From: Olsenella uli
GTDB lineage: Bacteria; Actinomycetota; Coriobacteriia; Coriobacteriales; Atopobiaceae
Direction: 5' to 3'
DNA length: 32,266 nucleotides
NCBI RefSeq assembly: GCF_016900775.1
Contig: NZ_JACJKN010000022.1
Location: 1-32,266, forward strand
The translations under genes and the position numbers were made by a program. Positions 25,601 through 32,266 of the stretch are shown piece by piece. Under the pieces are notes generated by a model, which was not told where the DNA came from, did no database searches, and worked only from the letters and a program-made list of their open reading frames with translations. How positions within the stretch are numbered: position 1 is the first letter of the stretch; each line of letters opens with the position of its first letter.

Positions 25601-26207
25601 CGCCGAGCCAATAGCGCTGAAGGCCCTGCCCGGCCGCCTCGGGAAAGGCGTCGCTGACAACCCAGCCGTTGGAGACCTTCTTTCCGTCCTGATAATAGGA
25701 CCATCCGCCGTCTTCCTGAGCCCAGCCGTCAGAGAGGGCCGCCTCCGCTTCAGCCTCCACGGGGGCAATGACCCCCTCATCGCCGAGCCCGGAAACTTCT
25801 TCGAGGCTATCATCGGGAGCGACCGAGGACTCGTCATCCGCCATCCCGCCCGGGGCGTCCTCCAAGGGCGATTCCACCTCACTGGGCGACGAGGCATCGG
25901 ACGATGTCAGATCGCCCGATGCCTCATCCTCCCCAAGCACATAAGTCGGGTCGTCCTCGGCAATCGGCACATCGCTGGACTCATCATCAGTCATCTCGGC
26001 CGCATCCGAGTCGGTCGCAACGGCATCATCAGAGTCGTGGGTCACACCTTGGTCGGCAAGAGCTTCCATGCCGCCGGGCATCTCGGCATTAGCCAACGTC
26101 TCTGCATACATATCTTCCGCGTGTGCGACGCCCGGAACAAGCAGAGCGAGGCCAAGCGAGGCCAGGCAGGCAGCTCGGGCAATACGGGGGGAATTCATGC
26201 TATCCAT
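22614..26207 (-). CDS. Secreted CotH-kinase protein with seven cell-wall-binding repeats
   Basis: 1,197 residues. Signal peptide (MDSMNSPRIARAACLASLGLA start, cleavage near AHA, ~30); acidic Asp/Ser/Glu-rich linker (~35-155); seven GW-like repeats of ~68 residues (~178-665); a small beta region (~670-765); then a CotH domain (~765-1190). CotH motifs seen: QIKGRGNTTW with KKPYQIKL (~811-828), WVLLANANDATLL (~850), YRGSYLLSEKVEI (~895) and the metal-binding-like VWDFDASFG (~1078). CotH family members are atypical protein kinases, known from spore-coat CotH, and also occur on extracellular proteins. Here the protein would be exported and wall-bound. GAGGT sits six nt before ATG 26207; the start overlaps the aminotransferase stop by 8 nt, so the genes are coupled. 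The substrate is unknown. Confidence 0.88.
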   Translation of the reverse strand: MDSMNSPRIARAACLASLGLALLVPGVAHAEDMYAETLANAEMPGGMEALADQGVTHDSDDAVATDSDAAEMTDDESSDVPIAEDDPTYVLGEDEASGDLTSSDASSPSEVESPLEDAPGGMADDESSVAPDDSLEEVSGLGDEGVIAPVEAEAEAALSDGWAQEDGGWSYYQDGKKVSNGWVVSDAFPEAAGQGLQRYWLGADGTLVRNLLIDTLDGYWAYARPEGYVVRGRYVAGDVIYFADNDGKLLSPGWNVTGEFTGGALERYYIDPDLHGAVVGWSDDGTHYTKEDGTTLRSGTVTADGMVWADNDGNVQQSGWLVTDGFGQGLQRYWIESGKVVTSELIKASDGWWAYARPEGYVVRGKYTDPNTGYVYLANNDGVLESPGWVVTDEYGDGLQRYYVNAASHACQPGYSGDGWDHYVTRYGYVLRGKLAEGDTVLLANNDGLLEQTAGWVVTGAYDGGNLQRYWLERQEDGSLRAKTGFFTIDGLQFYGMPDQGYVLRGGRVFGADRVFADNEGIIKTEGWLVTDSFGDGLQRYWFSGSKVVTGLISEDECGWWAFGTQRGYVVRGRWEDPETGLVYLADNDGRLENPGWLITGAYDGGELQRYYIDEKTHACRAGLFSVGSESYLGLGRVGYVLRGTRVEGATTWHADNDGMLVPTFAASVGEDEKARVVATFVGDTPYLFLPAHANLGDVVLSFEDFAGSSSLLFSINGGDFKRIESGSSFDLTSLALRDGVRTISFKTSSGARTRTLAIMMSANVRAMYLVSEDPANEGRPFVDGSPDHSAKAKGHMLLVNPDGSVVYNGELSQIKGRGNTTWSASNKKPYQIKLDKKTDLLETGDEDNEAKTWVLLANANDATLLHSTVAYQLAQKLGLDFTPECAPIDLYYDGEYRGSYLLSEKVEINGGRVDIHKLEDDIEEANPDVDLDELPTAQAINKYGQTFQYVVGVKNPADISGGYLTEFDTAYYKSERCWFMTSVGAFVVKEPGNLSYAQMLYISELMQEAIDAAGNGGVNPSTGKSLDEYADVESLSKLYLMNEFAKNVDFTTSSAYYYLPGSADAENGVKQIFYGGPVWDFDASFGIRNENPEFPNPKWFVIGNWFTASSQVQELTKREFVSILTPLIEDLVRPSGGLDSLVNEVGASQAMNEVLWGLTSFHNCNDPYPTYRENVEYFRNWLIARLDWLSANGWSA
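24215..25668 (-). repeat. Seven tandem cell-wall-binding-type repeats in the CotH protein
   Basis: Each unit of about 68 codons follows the order GW-x-VTD-x-FG, LQRYW/YYI, a variable loop, then GYVLRG or GYVVRG, and ADNDG at the end. Units alternate in type: a WWAYARPEGYVVRG form (units 1, 3 and 6, the last a variant) and a form with HACQ- or HGAV-like loops (2, 4, 7). The same repeat family fills the visible N-terminal side of the L,D-transpeptidase at the right edge. Confidence 0.85.
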
Positions 26208-27330
26208 AGAATGACCTCACAGCCTTGATGACGGCGTCTCTGTCCCCTTCTCTCAACCCGTAGTACATAGGCAACCGCACCAAGCGGTCGCTCTCCCTCG
26301 TGGTGTAGACGTCCTCCCCGTGGAACCTGCCGAACTTGAGGCCGGCCGGGGAGCTGTGCAGCGGCACGTAGTGGAAGACCGCCATGACGCCATGCTGCTT
26401 GAGGTACTCGATGAAGGCCGTGCGCTCCTCGAGGTCCCTCACCTTGAGGTAGAACATGTGGGCGTTGTGCACGCATCCCTCGGGCACCACGGGAAGCTCG
26501 ACCCTCCCCGCCTCAGCGAGCGGCGTAAAGGCCTCGTAATAGGCGTGCCATGTGGCAAGGCGGTCGTCGTTGATCTCGTCCGCCCTCTCGAGCTGAGCCC
26601 AGAGATAGGCGGCGTTGAGGTCGCTCTGGAGGTAGGAGCTGCCGCGGTCGACCCACGTGTACTTGTCCACCTGGCCGAGCTTGAAGAGGGACCGGTTGGT
26701 TCCCTTCTCACGGATGATCTCCGCGCGCTCGATGTAGGCGGGGTCGTTGATGACGAGGGCGCCGCCCTCCCCCATCGAGTAGTTCTTGGTCTCGTGGAAG
26801 GAGTAGCAGCCGAAGGCGCCGATGGTCCCCAGGGCACGCCCCTTGTACGTGCTCATGACACCCTGGGCGGCGTCCTCGACCACGATGAGCCCATGCCTGC
26901 GGGCGATGCGGACGATCTCGTCCATCTCGCAGGCGACGCCGGCATAGTGCACAGGCACGATGACGCGGGTGCGCTCCGTGATGGCATCCTCGATCTTGGT
27001 CTCATCAATGTTCATGGTATCCGGTCGGATGTCCACGAAGACGAGCGTGGCACCCATCGCCTGAAAGGCCGTAGCCGTGGAGGAGAAGGTGAAGCTCGGG
27101 AGAATCACCTCGTCGCCGGGCTTGAGGTCGCAGAGCACGGCGGCCATCTCAAGCGCCGCGGTGCCGCTCGTGGTGAGCAGGACCTTCTCCGCCCCGAAAC
27201 GCTCCTCCATCCAGGCGTGGCACTTGCGGGAGAAGGGGCCGTCACCGCAGATCTTGTGGTTCTTCTCGGCGGCCTCGCGAACGTAGTCCATCTCGGTGCC
27301 CACGTAGGGCGGGACGTTGAAGTCAATCAT
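26200..27330 (-). CDS. wecE: Sugar aminotransferase, WecE/RffA-like
   Basis: 376 residues from ATG 27330, with GAGGAG seven nt upstream. The longer frame to 27408 lies inside the preceding gene. PLP fold type I: TTSGTAALEMAA (~53-64), VEDAAQG with Asp153, and the Schiff-base Lys182 in SFHETKNYSMGEGGAL, the strong RffA/WecE signature. WecE converts dTDP-4-keto-6-deoxyglucose to dTDP-4-amino-4,6-dideoxygalactose with glutamate as donor. No dTDP-glucose pyrophosphorylase or 4,6-dehydratase is in the window, so the substrate must come from elsewhere. The start is one base after the ATP-grasp stop (TGACATG) and the end overlaps the CotH gene. Confidence 0.87.
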   Translation of the reverse strand: MIDFNVPPYVGTEMDYVREAAEKNHKICGDGPFSRKCHAWMEERFGAEKVLLTTSGTAALEMAAVLCDLKPGDEVILPSFTFSSTATAFQAMGATLVFVDIRPDTMNIDETKIEDAITERTRVIVPVHYAGVACEMDEIVRIARRHGLIVVEDAAQGVMSTYKGRALGTIGAFGCYSFHETKNYSMGEGGALVINDPAYIERAEIIREKGTNRSLFKLGQVDKYTWVDRGSSYLQSDLNAAYLWAQLERADEINDDRLATWHAYYEAFTPLAEAGRVELPVVPEGCVHNAHMFYLKVRDLEERTAFIEYLKQHGVMAVFHYVPLHSSPAGLKFGRFHGEDVYTTRESDRLVRLPMYYGLREGDRDAVIKAVRSFYG

Positions 27331-27331
27331 G

Positions 27332-28609
27332 TCATCTCTCCTCTTCGGAGGCGATCTCATATGCCATGCGCTCATTATGAAGCAGGAGGGAGGCGCCGTC
27401 CCCGTCACGCACGGAGAACGTGGCGTTGATCTTGTCGGTCAGCTCGTCGAGCTCCCGGCGTGACTCGGCAGCAAGATAGGTCCGCATCACGTAGGGCTGG
27501 GCACCGTGTCGGATGTCCTCCCCAACCGAATAGTACACAAGCGTATCGACTACACGATGGTCCATCTCCGGAGATGGAACGCCCTCGATAGAGGCAATCC
27601 TTCCTTCCCTCCCGTGGAAGAAGAGGCCGCACGCCACCCTATCAAGATGCGGATCGTGCCCCGCCAGCCTCTCCCTCAGACGCTCGGGCTCGTAGACGGT
27701 GTCGATGAGGAGGTCCTCGACGGTAAGCCTGCCATAGGTGGCATACTCGAGCATCTCGTGCTCGGTCCCAAAGACGCGGCCGGCGCACTCGCACACCTGG
27801 ATGTCCCGCCCGGGCTTCCAGAAGAACTGCATGCAGAGCGGGCCGTTCTCAAGGCCGACGTAGCGCGCGACGCGGCCAGCTATGTCACGGGCGACGTCGA
27901 TGACAGCATCTATGAGGAGGCTGGGGTAGACGATCCTGCTCACGTGGGGGATGGCAAACGGGACGTCATGGGTCTTCTCTCGATCCGCGATCTCGAGCAC
28001 GACAGGCTCGCCATCGACGACCCAGCTCATCATGTTGAGCTCATAGCCGTCGTTGTACTCCTCCACGATGATGCTGTCGGCGTCGGAGTAGCCCGCCACC
28101 TCATCGAACCGCTCGATGACCTGATCTGGGGTGTCCAGCAGACAGACGCCGCGGGAACCCCAGCCGTTGAGAGGCTTGGTCACCACGGGGAAGGAGAGCG
28201 TCGACAAATCCTCGCGGATGCTCTGACGCCGCACGACGGCCGTCCTCGGGTAGGGCACTCCCAGCTCGTCGAACATGGCCTTCATGCGCGTCTTATCTCG
28301 CAGGATGGTGAGGCGTGCCGAGGGAAGATAGAACGGCAGTCCCGCCCTCTCTGCGATGGCAGACGCCTGCTCGGCGAGGTTGTCGGAGAACGCCGTGATG
28401 ATGCCGTCGGCGCCCGTCCTGCGGCAGGCCTCGGCGACGGCGTCATGGTCGTAGACGCTCACGTCGCAGCGCTCGTCTGCGAGCGCCTTGGCGGGGCCGT
28501 CAGGATAGCCGTCGCAGGCGACGGTGGCAATCCCCCGCTCGCGAGCGCGCTCGACCAGCGGGGAGAACTCGGACGTCGAGCCGAGGATGAGCAGCTTGTG
28601 TTGGGACAA
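27332..28609 (-). CDS. ATP-grasp ligase (carbamoyl-phosphate-synthase-like), second of two
   Basis: 425 residues from TTG 28609, with GGGAGG seven nt upstream. N-terminal pre-ATP-grasp Rossmann part: KLLILGSTSEFSPLVERA (~5-22), then DGIITAFSDNLAEQASAIAE (~68-87). The ATP-grasp domain holds RDKTRMKAMFDELGVPYP (~107-124), VVTKPLNGWGSRGV (~146-159, nucleotide-binding loop), VEEYNDGYELN (~184-194) and a metal-site-like QVCECAGRV (~275). A C-terminal extension of about 110 residues contains RIASIEGVPSPEM, as in biotin-carboxylase-like ligases. These enzymes join a carboxylate, through an acyl-phosphate, to an amine or other nucleophile. The substrates are unknown; neighbours suggest an amino sugar or amino acid. 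Confidence 0.82.
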   Translation of the reverse strand: MSQHKLLILGSTSEFSPLVERARERGIATVACDGYPDGPAKALADERCDVSVYDHDAVAEACRRTGADGIITAFSDNLAEQASAIAERAGLPFYLPSARLTILRDKTRMKAMFDELGVPYPRTAVVRRQSIREDLSTLSFPVVTKPLNGWGSRGVCLLDTPDQVIERFDEVAGYSDADSIIVEEYNDGYELNMMSWVVDGEPVVLEIADREKTHDVPFAIPHVSRIVYPSLLIDAVIDVARDIAGRVARYVGLENGPLCMQFFWKPGRDIQVCECAGRVFGTEHEMLEYATYGRLTVEDLLIDTVYEPERLRERLAGHDPHLDRVACGLFFHGREGRIASIEGVPSPEMDHRVVDTLVYYSVGEDIRHGAQPYVMRTYLAAESRRELDELTDKINATFSVRDGDGASLLLHNERMAYEIASEEER

Positions 28610-28630
28610 CGTCCTACCTCCCGGTCTTCC

Positions 28631-29989
28631 CTACTCCTCGGCGGGAACGCCCTCTGCCGCGTTGAACTTTCTCACGCCGAACATCTTCCAGCTTAGCAGC
28701 AGGAACACAATGGCGAGCAGCGTGATGACGATTCCGGCCGGCAACCCCCACCCGGCGAGCAGGAGGGTCGGCGTGAGCGCCACGAGCAGCGCGTCCACGA
28801 TGGTGAAGAACAGCCAGACCAGGCCAAAGTCACCGAGCGCCCCGGTCCTGAACTCGGGGTCGGAGACGCGGAGCAGCAGGACGCCCGTGGCGAGGACGCC
28901 CGTGCACTGGCCGAAGATGAAGAGGCCTCGCTCGTACCAGCAGTTCCTGAGAAAGTGGCCCGCGATGACGAAGTGGAAGAAGAACACGCAGGCAAAGCCG
29001 AGCACGGCGAGCACGGCGATGGGGACCGCGTACTTCATGACGACGTTGATGCTGATGGAGGCGACGCCGAAGGCCACGAGGTAGTCCGTAGTGCAGCTGC
29101 AGATGTGCGTGATGGGGCGCTTGTCCACGTAGACGTCCAGCTTGAGCGCGCGCAGCACGGCCTGAAGCATGATGCCGCAGATGATGGCGATCCCGTACGT
29201 GGGGAAGGCGATCTGCGGGAGCACGATAGAGAGCCCATGGTTGATGAGGTAGGCAAGGCCCGTCGTCGCGAGGACGAGCGCGCCGTGCCACGTGAGCGAG
29301 TCCATGGAGATGGAGTTGACCGTGTCGTCTCCGAGCGACTCGCGCTTCTCAGGCGGGTTGAGGCCGACGCGCATCTCCTCGGGGAGCTCCTCGACCTTCT
29401 TGAGGACGCGCGTGTAGCCCTTCCTCGTGCCGAGGTTGACGAGGGCGACGCCAAAGACGATGCCGCCGAGCAGGCCGATGGTCGCAAACGCCTGGCCGAT
29501 GCTCGTCGCCTCGTCCCAGCCGTGCTCGGCAAAGACGCCGCCCATGGCCGCTGCGGTGCCGTGACCGCCCGCGAAGCCCGCCGGCAGCATGAGGCCGAAG
29601 GACTCGTTGATGCCCGGGAAGATGAGCGGGAGCACGAGCACTCCGATGAGGATGAAGATGCCGAACTGCGCGATCTCCGCGGCGCCGTTCACGAAGAACG
29701 AGTCGCCCGCCTTCTTGACCATGGACCCAAAGGAGACCTTGCGACGCTCCCCGAGGAACATCGTGCCAAAGACCACGGAGATGAGCACGCCCGCATAGTC
29801 CGATATGGCAGAGGAGAACGGCAGGACGTTCAGGAACTGGTGGCCGAGGAAGAGGCCGAGGAATCCGGCGATGAGCGGCGCGGGGATGTAGAGGTTCTGG
29901 AAGAGCCTCACCCTCGTGCGGACGACATGCGACACGAGAAGCAGGCCGGACATGATGCAGAAGTCGAGCAGGAAGTCTGTGACGGTCAC
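28631..29989 (-). CDS. gltS: Sodium/glutamate symporter family transporter (GltS/ESS)
   Basis: 452 residues from GTG 29989, with AGGGA five nt upstream, 8 nt after the ATP-grasp stop. About ten to twelve hydrophobic segments; the reentrant-loop signature GFAGGHGTAAAMGGVF (~148-163) is that of GltS, followed by GQAFATIGLLGGIVFGVAL. A hydrophilic central loop (~185-225) separates two halves and a second GQCTGVLATGVLLLR motif (~365-380) is the mirror of the first, as expected of this inverted-repeat fold. The family moves glutamate with sodium. Placement between two ATP-grasp ligases and before a glutamate-using aminotransferase suggests that it supplies an amino acid to the pathway, but another amino acid or acid is possible. 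Confidence 0.85.
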   Translation of the reverse strand: MTVTDFLLDFCIMSGLLLVSHVVRTRVRLFQNLYIPAPLIAGFLGLFLGHQFLNVLPFSSAISDYAGVLISVVFGTMFLGERRKVSFGSMVKKAGDSFFVNGAAEIAQFGIFILIGVLVLPLIFPGINESFGLMLPAGFAGGHGTAAAMGGVFAEHGWDEATSIGQAFATIGLLGGIVFGVALVNLGTRKGYTRVLKKVEELPEEMRVGLNPPEKRESLGDDTVNSISMDSLTWHGALVLATTGLAYLINHGLSIVLPQIAFPTYGIAIICGIMLQAVLRALKLDVYVDKRPITHICSCTTDYLVAFGVASISINVVMKYAVPIAVLAVLGFACVFFFHFVIAGHFLRNCWYERGLFIFGQCTGVLATGVLLLRVSDPEFRTGALGDFGLVWLFFTIVDALLVALTPTLLLAGWGLPAGIVITLLAIVFLLLSWKMFGVRKFNAAEGVPAEE

Positions 29990-29997
29990 GGCAGTCC

Positions 29998-30978
29998 CTA
30001 GTCCTCGAAGATCTTGGTGATGTACTCCTCGTACTTGCGGGCGATGATCATCTGGTGGCGGTAGGTGTAGTCCTCGATGTCACGGCCCTGGAAGCAGCGG
30101 AGGTGGTTGTCGATGAGCTCGTAGCCGCTCATGACGGTGAACTCGGCGCCCGCCGAGAAGCGCGGATTGCACTCGACGAAGTGGTACGTGCCCTCGGCGT
30201 CGAGAATCCACTCGAAGTTCACGCTGCCGCGGATGTCAAGCGCCTCGGCGAGCTCGCGGCTGCGCGCCTCGAGATCCTCGTCGTGATACATTCGCACGGT
30301 GATGGCGCAGAAGTTGCTCGTCTCGAGAAGCTCCTCGCGCACCACGACGACGGTCTTGCCGCTCTCGGGGTTGCGCACGATCTCAGACATGACGATGGGG
30401 CCTTCGACGAAGGGCTGGACGATGTAGCGCTCCGGCTCCTCGATGGCGGCCATGGCGGCCGCCCAGTCATACTCGTTGTAGATGCGATAGAGGCCGATGC
30501 TGCTGCGCCCGTCGTACGGCTTCACGATGACGGGGTAGCCGAACGGCGTGCCGCCCTGGCACTCGGTCAGGCTGAGCGTGGTGATGGTCTTGATCTGGGG
30601 GCAGCGCTCGTTGATGAACTCCGCGAGCGTCTTCTTGTTGCGGATGGTGTCGAGCGCGCTCTTGGGCGACATGCAGAAGGTGGCGCCCGTCTTGGCGAGG
30701 CGGTCGCGGTTGGCGTTGAAGACGTCAATGTCGAGGTCCGTCATGGGAAAGACGAAGTCGACGTGTTCGCGCGCGCAGACGTCCTCGATGAAGGTGAGGT
30801 AGTTCTCGACATCCATCGTATAGGGGGCCTGATAGAAGGCGCCGACCTCAAGGGCGTCGGGGACGTACTCCCTTGGATAGATGTCGGTCCCCACCACGCG
30901 GTGATTGAGGCGCTTGAGGGTCTTTATGGTGATGTCGCCCGCGACGGAGCCGAGCGAGGTGACGAGAACGGTAGACAT
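29998..30978 (-). CDS. ATP-grasp ligase (carbamoyl-phosphate-synthase-like), first gene of the operon
   Basis: 326 residues from ATG 30978, with a perfect AGGAGG 11 nt upstream. N-terminal STVLVTSLGSVAGDITIKTLKR (~2-23) and FVFPMTDLDIDVFNANRDRLA (~75-95) form the pre-ATP-grasp region. The ATP-grasp domain carries KSALDTIRNKKTLAEFI (~106-122), YPVIVKPYDGRSSIGLYRI (~149-167), YIVQPFVEGPIVMSEIV (~185-200) and the metal-binding EWILDAEGTYHFVECNPRFSAGAEF (~253-277), where E and N-P-R are the expected ligands. It is about 100 residues shorter at the C-terminus than the other ATP-grasp protein and clearly a different subfamily. The substrate is unknown. Confidence 0.83.
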   Translation of the reverse strand: MSTVLVTSLGSVAGDITIKTLKRLNHRVVGTDIYPREYVPDALEVGAFYQAPYTMDVENYLTFIEDVCAREHVDFVFPMTDLDIDVFNANRDRLAKTGATFCMSPKSALDTIRNKKTLAEFINERCPQIKTITTLSLTECQGGTPFGYPVIVKPYDGRSSIGLYRIYNEYDWAAAMAAIEEPERYIVQPFVEGPIVMSEIVRNPESGKTVVVVREELLETSNFCAITVRMYHDEDLEARSRELAEALDIRGSVNFEWILDAEGTYHFVECNPRFSAGAEFTVMSGYELIDNHLRCFQGRDIEDYTYRHQMIIARKYEEYITKIFED

Positions 30979-31038
30979 GCGCTGAAAGACCTCCTGAATA
31001 GTTTTCTGCTGACCCAGATAGTTTAATACAGGCTGAAA

Positions 31039-31069
31039 CGCGGCGTCCGAGAGTCGCTCGGACGCCGCG
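31039..31069 (-). terminator. Intrinsic-type terminator of the L,D-transpeptidase gene
   Basis: CGCGGCGTCCGAG (31039-31051) and CTCGGACGCCGCG (31057-31069) are perfect 13-bp arms with a 5-nt loop. On the minus strand the stem is followed by TTTCAGCCTG, a modest T-tract. It separates the transpeptidase transcript from the ATP-grasp operon starting 60 bp later. Confidence 0.75.
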
Positions 31070-31091
31070 CGAAGGTCTGGATGAAGCTAGG

Positions 31092-32266
31092 CTAGACGGT
31101 CACGACCTTGGTGCCATAACCGGCGTTGTAGTAAATCCACTTGGCGTTTTCCTCGAGTAGGCGAATGCACCCATGGGAGATCTTCTTGCCAATCTGGTTG
31201 GGGTCGCTGTACCCGCCATCCCAGCCAATGGTGGAGTGGAAGCCAAGATCAAGGCAGAAGTTGGTGTACCACTTGATGTCATCCTTGGCAAAGTAGGTCG
31301 TCTGCCACGTATAAGGATCGCCCCACTCGGAGAAGTCCGGGTCATCCGTCCAGTTGCAATAGGAGTTGTCGCCGCCAATGGTCCACTCGCCGCGAATGGT
31401 CCCCTGGCCGTTGTTGTACTGGGGAAGGCCAACGCCGCAGAGCCAGTCGAAGATGGGGGTCCAGTTGCCCGCACTCCCCTGGAAGACAACCGTGTGGCAG
31501 TTCTCACAGTCGACGGCAATCAGATACTGCGTGGCGCTCGAGACGTTCTTGATGCGGTTCCAAAGATTGATGGCAACCTGCGAGAGCGGTATGGTCGTCA
31601 GAACGCCGTCGCTGTCCCCGTAATACGCCTTGCCAGAGGGAGCGATATAGAGGCCGATGACAACATAGCCCTCATCCTCACGGCCATAGTAATCATTGCC
31701 ACCGAGAGTAAAGAAGCCGATTCGCGCGCCCATAAGGCCGTCGCCAGGAGCGGTGTCAATCCGATAGCGCTGCAGCACGCCATCGTAGATGTCGGTAACG
31801 AGCCAGCCTTCGGTCCAGGCCAGCACGCCGTCGTTGTCTGCGAGCAGCATTCCGTTTCCGTAGCGAAGCTTGCCACGCAGAATCTGGCCCGTATCAGGAG
31901 AGCCGTAGTAGTGGCGCCCTCCGTACTCGATGTGCCCAGACTTGGTGTAGAGGTGGCCATCGGATGCCCTCACGAGGTAATACCTCTCAAGGGAGCCCTC
32001 AAAGGCGTCGGTGACGACCATTCCTGCCGTGTACTTGCCCTCGGCAAGGCACCCATCGTCATCAGCAAGCAGGAAGCCGTTGGAAGTCTTCATCTTCCCG
32101 CGCAGGACGTAGCCGTTCGAGGTGGTGTAGTGCGCCCAGCCGTCGTTGGAGAAGCCCACGACCGCCGCGTGCTTCCCGGCGTTGATCCAGTAGCGCTGCA
32201 GGCCCTGGCCGAAGTCGTCGGAGACGACCCAGCCGCCCGCGGCGCCGCCGGCGAGGTTGCCGTCAT
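31092..32266 (-). CDS. L,D-transpeptidase (YkuD) with cell-wall-binding repeats, 5' end off the window
   Basis: The open frame runs from the right edge to TAG at 31092-31094 (about 391 codons visible). Three repeats like those of the CotH protein (GWVVSDDFGQGLQRYWI and so on, ending ADDDG, ADNDG or GDSDG) are followed by a YkuD domain of about 130 residues starting ATQYLIAVDCENCHTVVF. The catalytic motif ISHGCIRL is near the end, with its Cys codon at 31167-31169. YkuD enzymes crosslink peptidoglycan stems between two meso-DAP or attach proteins to the wall; they are extracytoplasmic. The signal peptide would lie beyond the edge. The repeats may hold the enzyme on the wall. A strong hairpin follows the gene. 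Confidence 0.9.
   Translation of the reverse strand, partial: DGNLAGGAAGGWVVSDDFGQGLQRYWINAGKHAAVVGFSNDGWAHYTTSNGYVLRGKMKTSNGFLLADDDGCLAEGKYTAGMVVTDAFEGSLERYYLVRASDGHLYTKSGHIEYGGRHYYGSPDTGQILRGKLRYGNGMLLADNDGVLAWTEGWLVTDIYDGVLQRYRIDTAPGDGLMGARIGFFTLGGNDYYGREDEGYVVIGLYIAPSGKAYYGDSDGVLTTIPLSQVAINLWNRIKNVSSATQYLIAVDCENCHTVVFQGSAGNWTPIFDWLCGVGLPQYNNGQGTIRGEWTIGGDNSYCNWTDDPDFSEWGDPYTWQTTYFAKDDIKWYTNFCLDLGFHSTIGWDGGYSDPNQIGKKISHGCIRLLEENAKWIYYNAGYGTKVVTV
31600..32266 (-). repeat. Three tandem cell-wall-binding-type repeats in the L,D-transpeptidase
   Basis: Units of about 68 codons with GW/GM-x-VTD, LQRY or LERY, a loop (HAAV in unit 1), GYVLRG-like and DNDG ends match the units of the CotH protein at 24215-25668. 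More units may lie to the right of the window. Confidence 0.8.

Noticed and set aside
27331-27408. Longer start for the WecE-like protein (402 residues)
   Set aside because: The extension overlaps the ATP-grasp gene. ATG 27330 has GAGGAG seven nt upstream and the family N-terminus.
26320-27429. 369-residue plus-strand frame
   Set aside because: Antisense shadow of the WecE-like aminotransferase; His/Arg-rich with no domain.
28955-30001. 348-residue plus-strand frame rich in Asp, Glu and Arg
   Set aside because: Antisense shadow of the GltS-family transporter; extreme charge composition mirrors membrane codons.
1-32266. CRISPR arrays, tRNA/rRNA genes, insertion sequences, phage genes
   Set aside because: No regularly spaced direct repeats, no cloverleaf or rRNA-like sequence, and no transposase or integrase motif were recognised on either strand.

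Overview
The window looks like a chromosomal segment of a GC-rich Gram-positive bacterium, most likely a gut or oral member of the Coriobacteriia (Olsenella/Collinsella/Atopobiaceae type). This is inferred from surface proteins built of InlB B-repeats with an LPxTG anchor, from large secreted proteins carrying GW-like cell-wall-binding repeats, and from base composition. Nothing in the window (no rRNA, tRNA or housekeeping gene) fixes the genus. No CRISPR array, tRNA, insertion sequence or phage gene was recognised.

Layout. (1) 1-3.4 kb: two divergent genes for secreted InlB B-repeat proteins. One is cut by the left edge, the other ends in LPETG. They are separated by about 1.1 kb with no convincing gene, and both are preceded by the same 37-bp promoter/palindrome element. 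(2) 3.4-5.5 kb: a monocistronic adenylate-forming acyl-CoA-ligase-like enzyme behind a leader holding a large hairpin. (3) 5.6-8.1 kb: a decay zone. It holds an intact Phd/YefM-type antitoxin with a perfect 16-bp-arm operator, its ParE/RelE toxin broken by a stop codon and a frameshift, the 5' end of a truncated secreted-protein gene, and a DUF5648-repeat gene with broken relatives or a broken tail. (4) 8.4-22.5 kb: a surface-polysaccharide (capsule/EPS) locus. It has a DUF2142 membrane protein, a second large polytopic membrane protein, GT2 and GT4 glycosyltransferases, a Wzx-type flippase, and a complete WbpA-WbpB-WbpD-WbpE set for UDP-2,3-diacetamido-2,3-dideoxy-glucuronate. A GT2/DUF2304 pair closes it. 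(5) 22.6-31.0 kb: a tightly packed five-gene minus-strand operon: ATP-grasp ligase, GltS-family transporter, second ATP-grasp ligase, WecE-type sugar aminotransferase, and a 1,197-residue secreted CotH-kinase protein with seven cell-wall-binding repeats. (6) 31.1 kb to the right edge: the C-terminal part of an L,D-transpeptidase with the same repeat family.

How the genes fit together. The wbp operon makes an activated diacetamido-uronic acid, the glycosyltransferases build a repeat unit on a lipid carrier, and the flippase exports it. The five-gene operon is the most unusual part. Its content suggests that an amino sugar (WecE) is joined to a carboxylate or amino acid by one or two ATP-grasp ligases, with a glutamate-type transporter supplying or moving the amino acid and a wall-bound CotH-family kinase acting outside the cell. 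That reading is inference from gene content. The repeats shared by the CotH protein and the L,D-transpeptidase suggest that both bind the same wall polymer.
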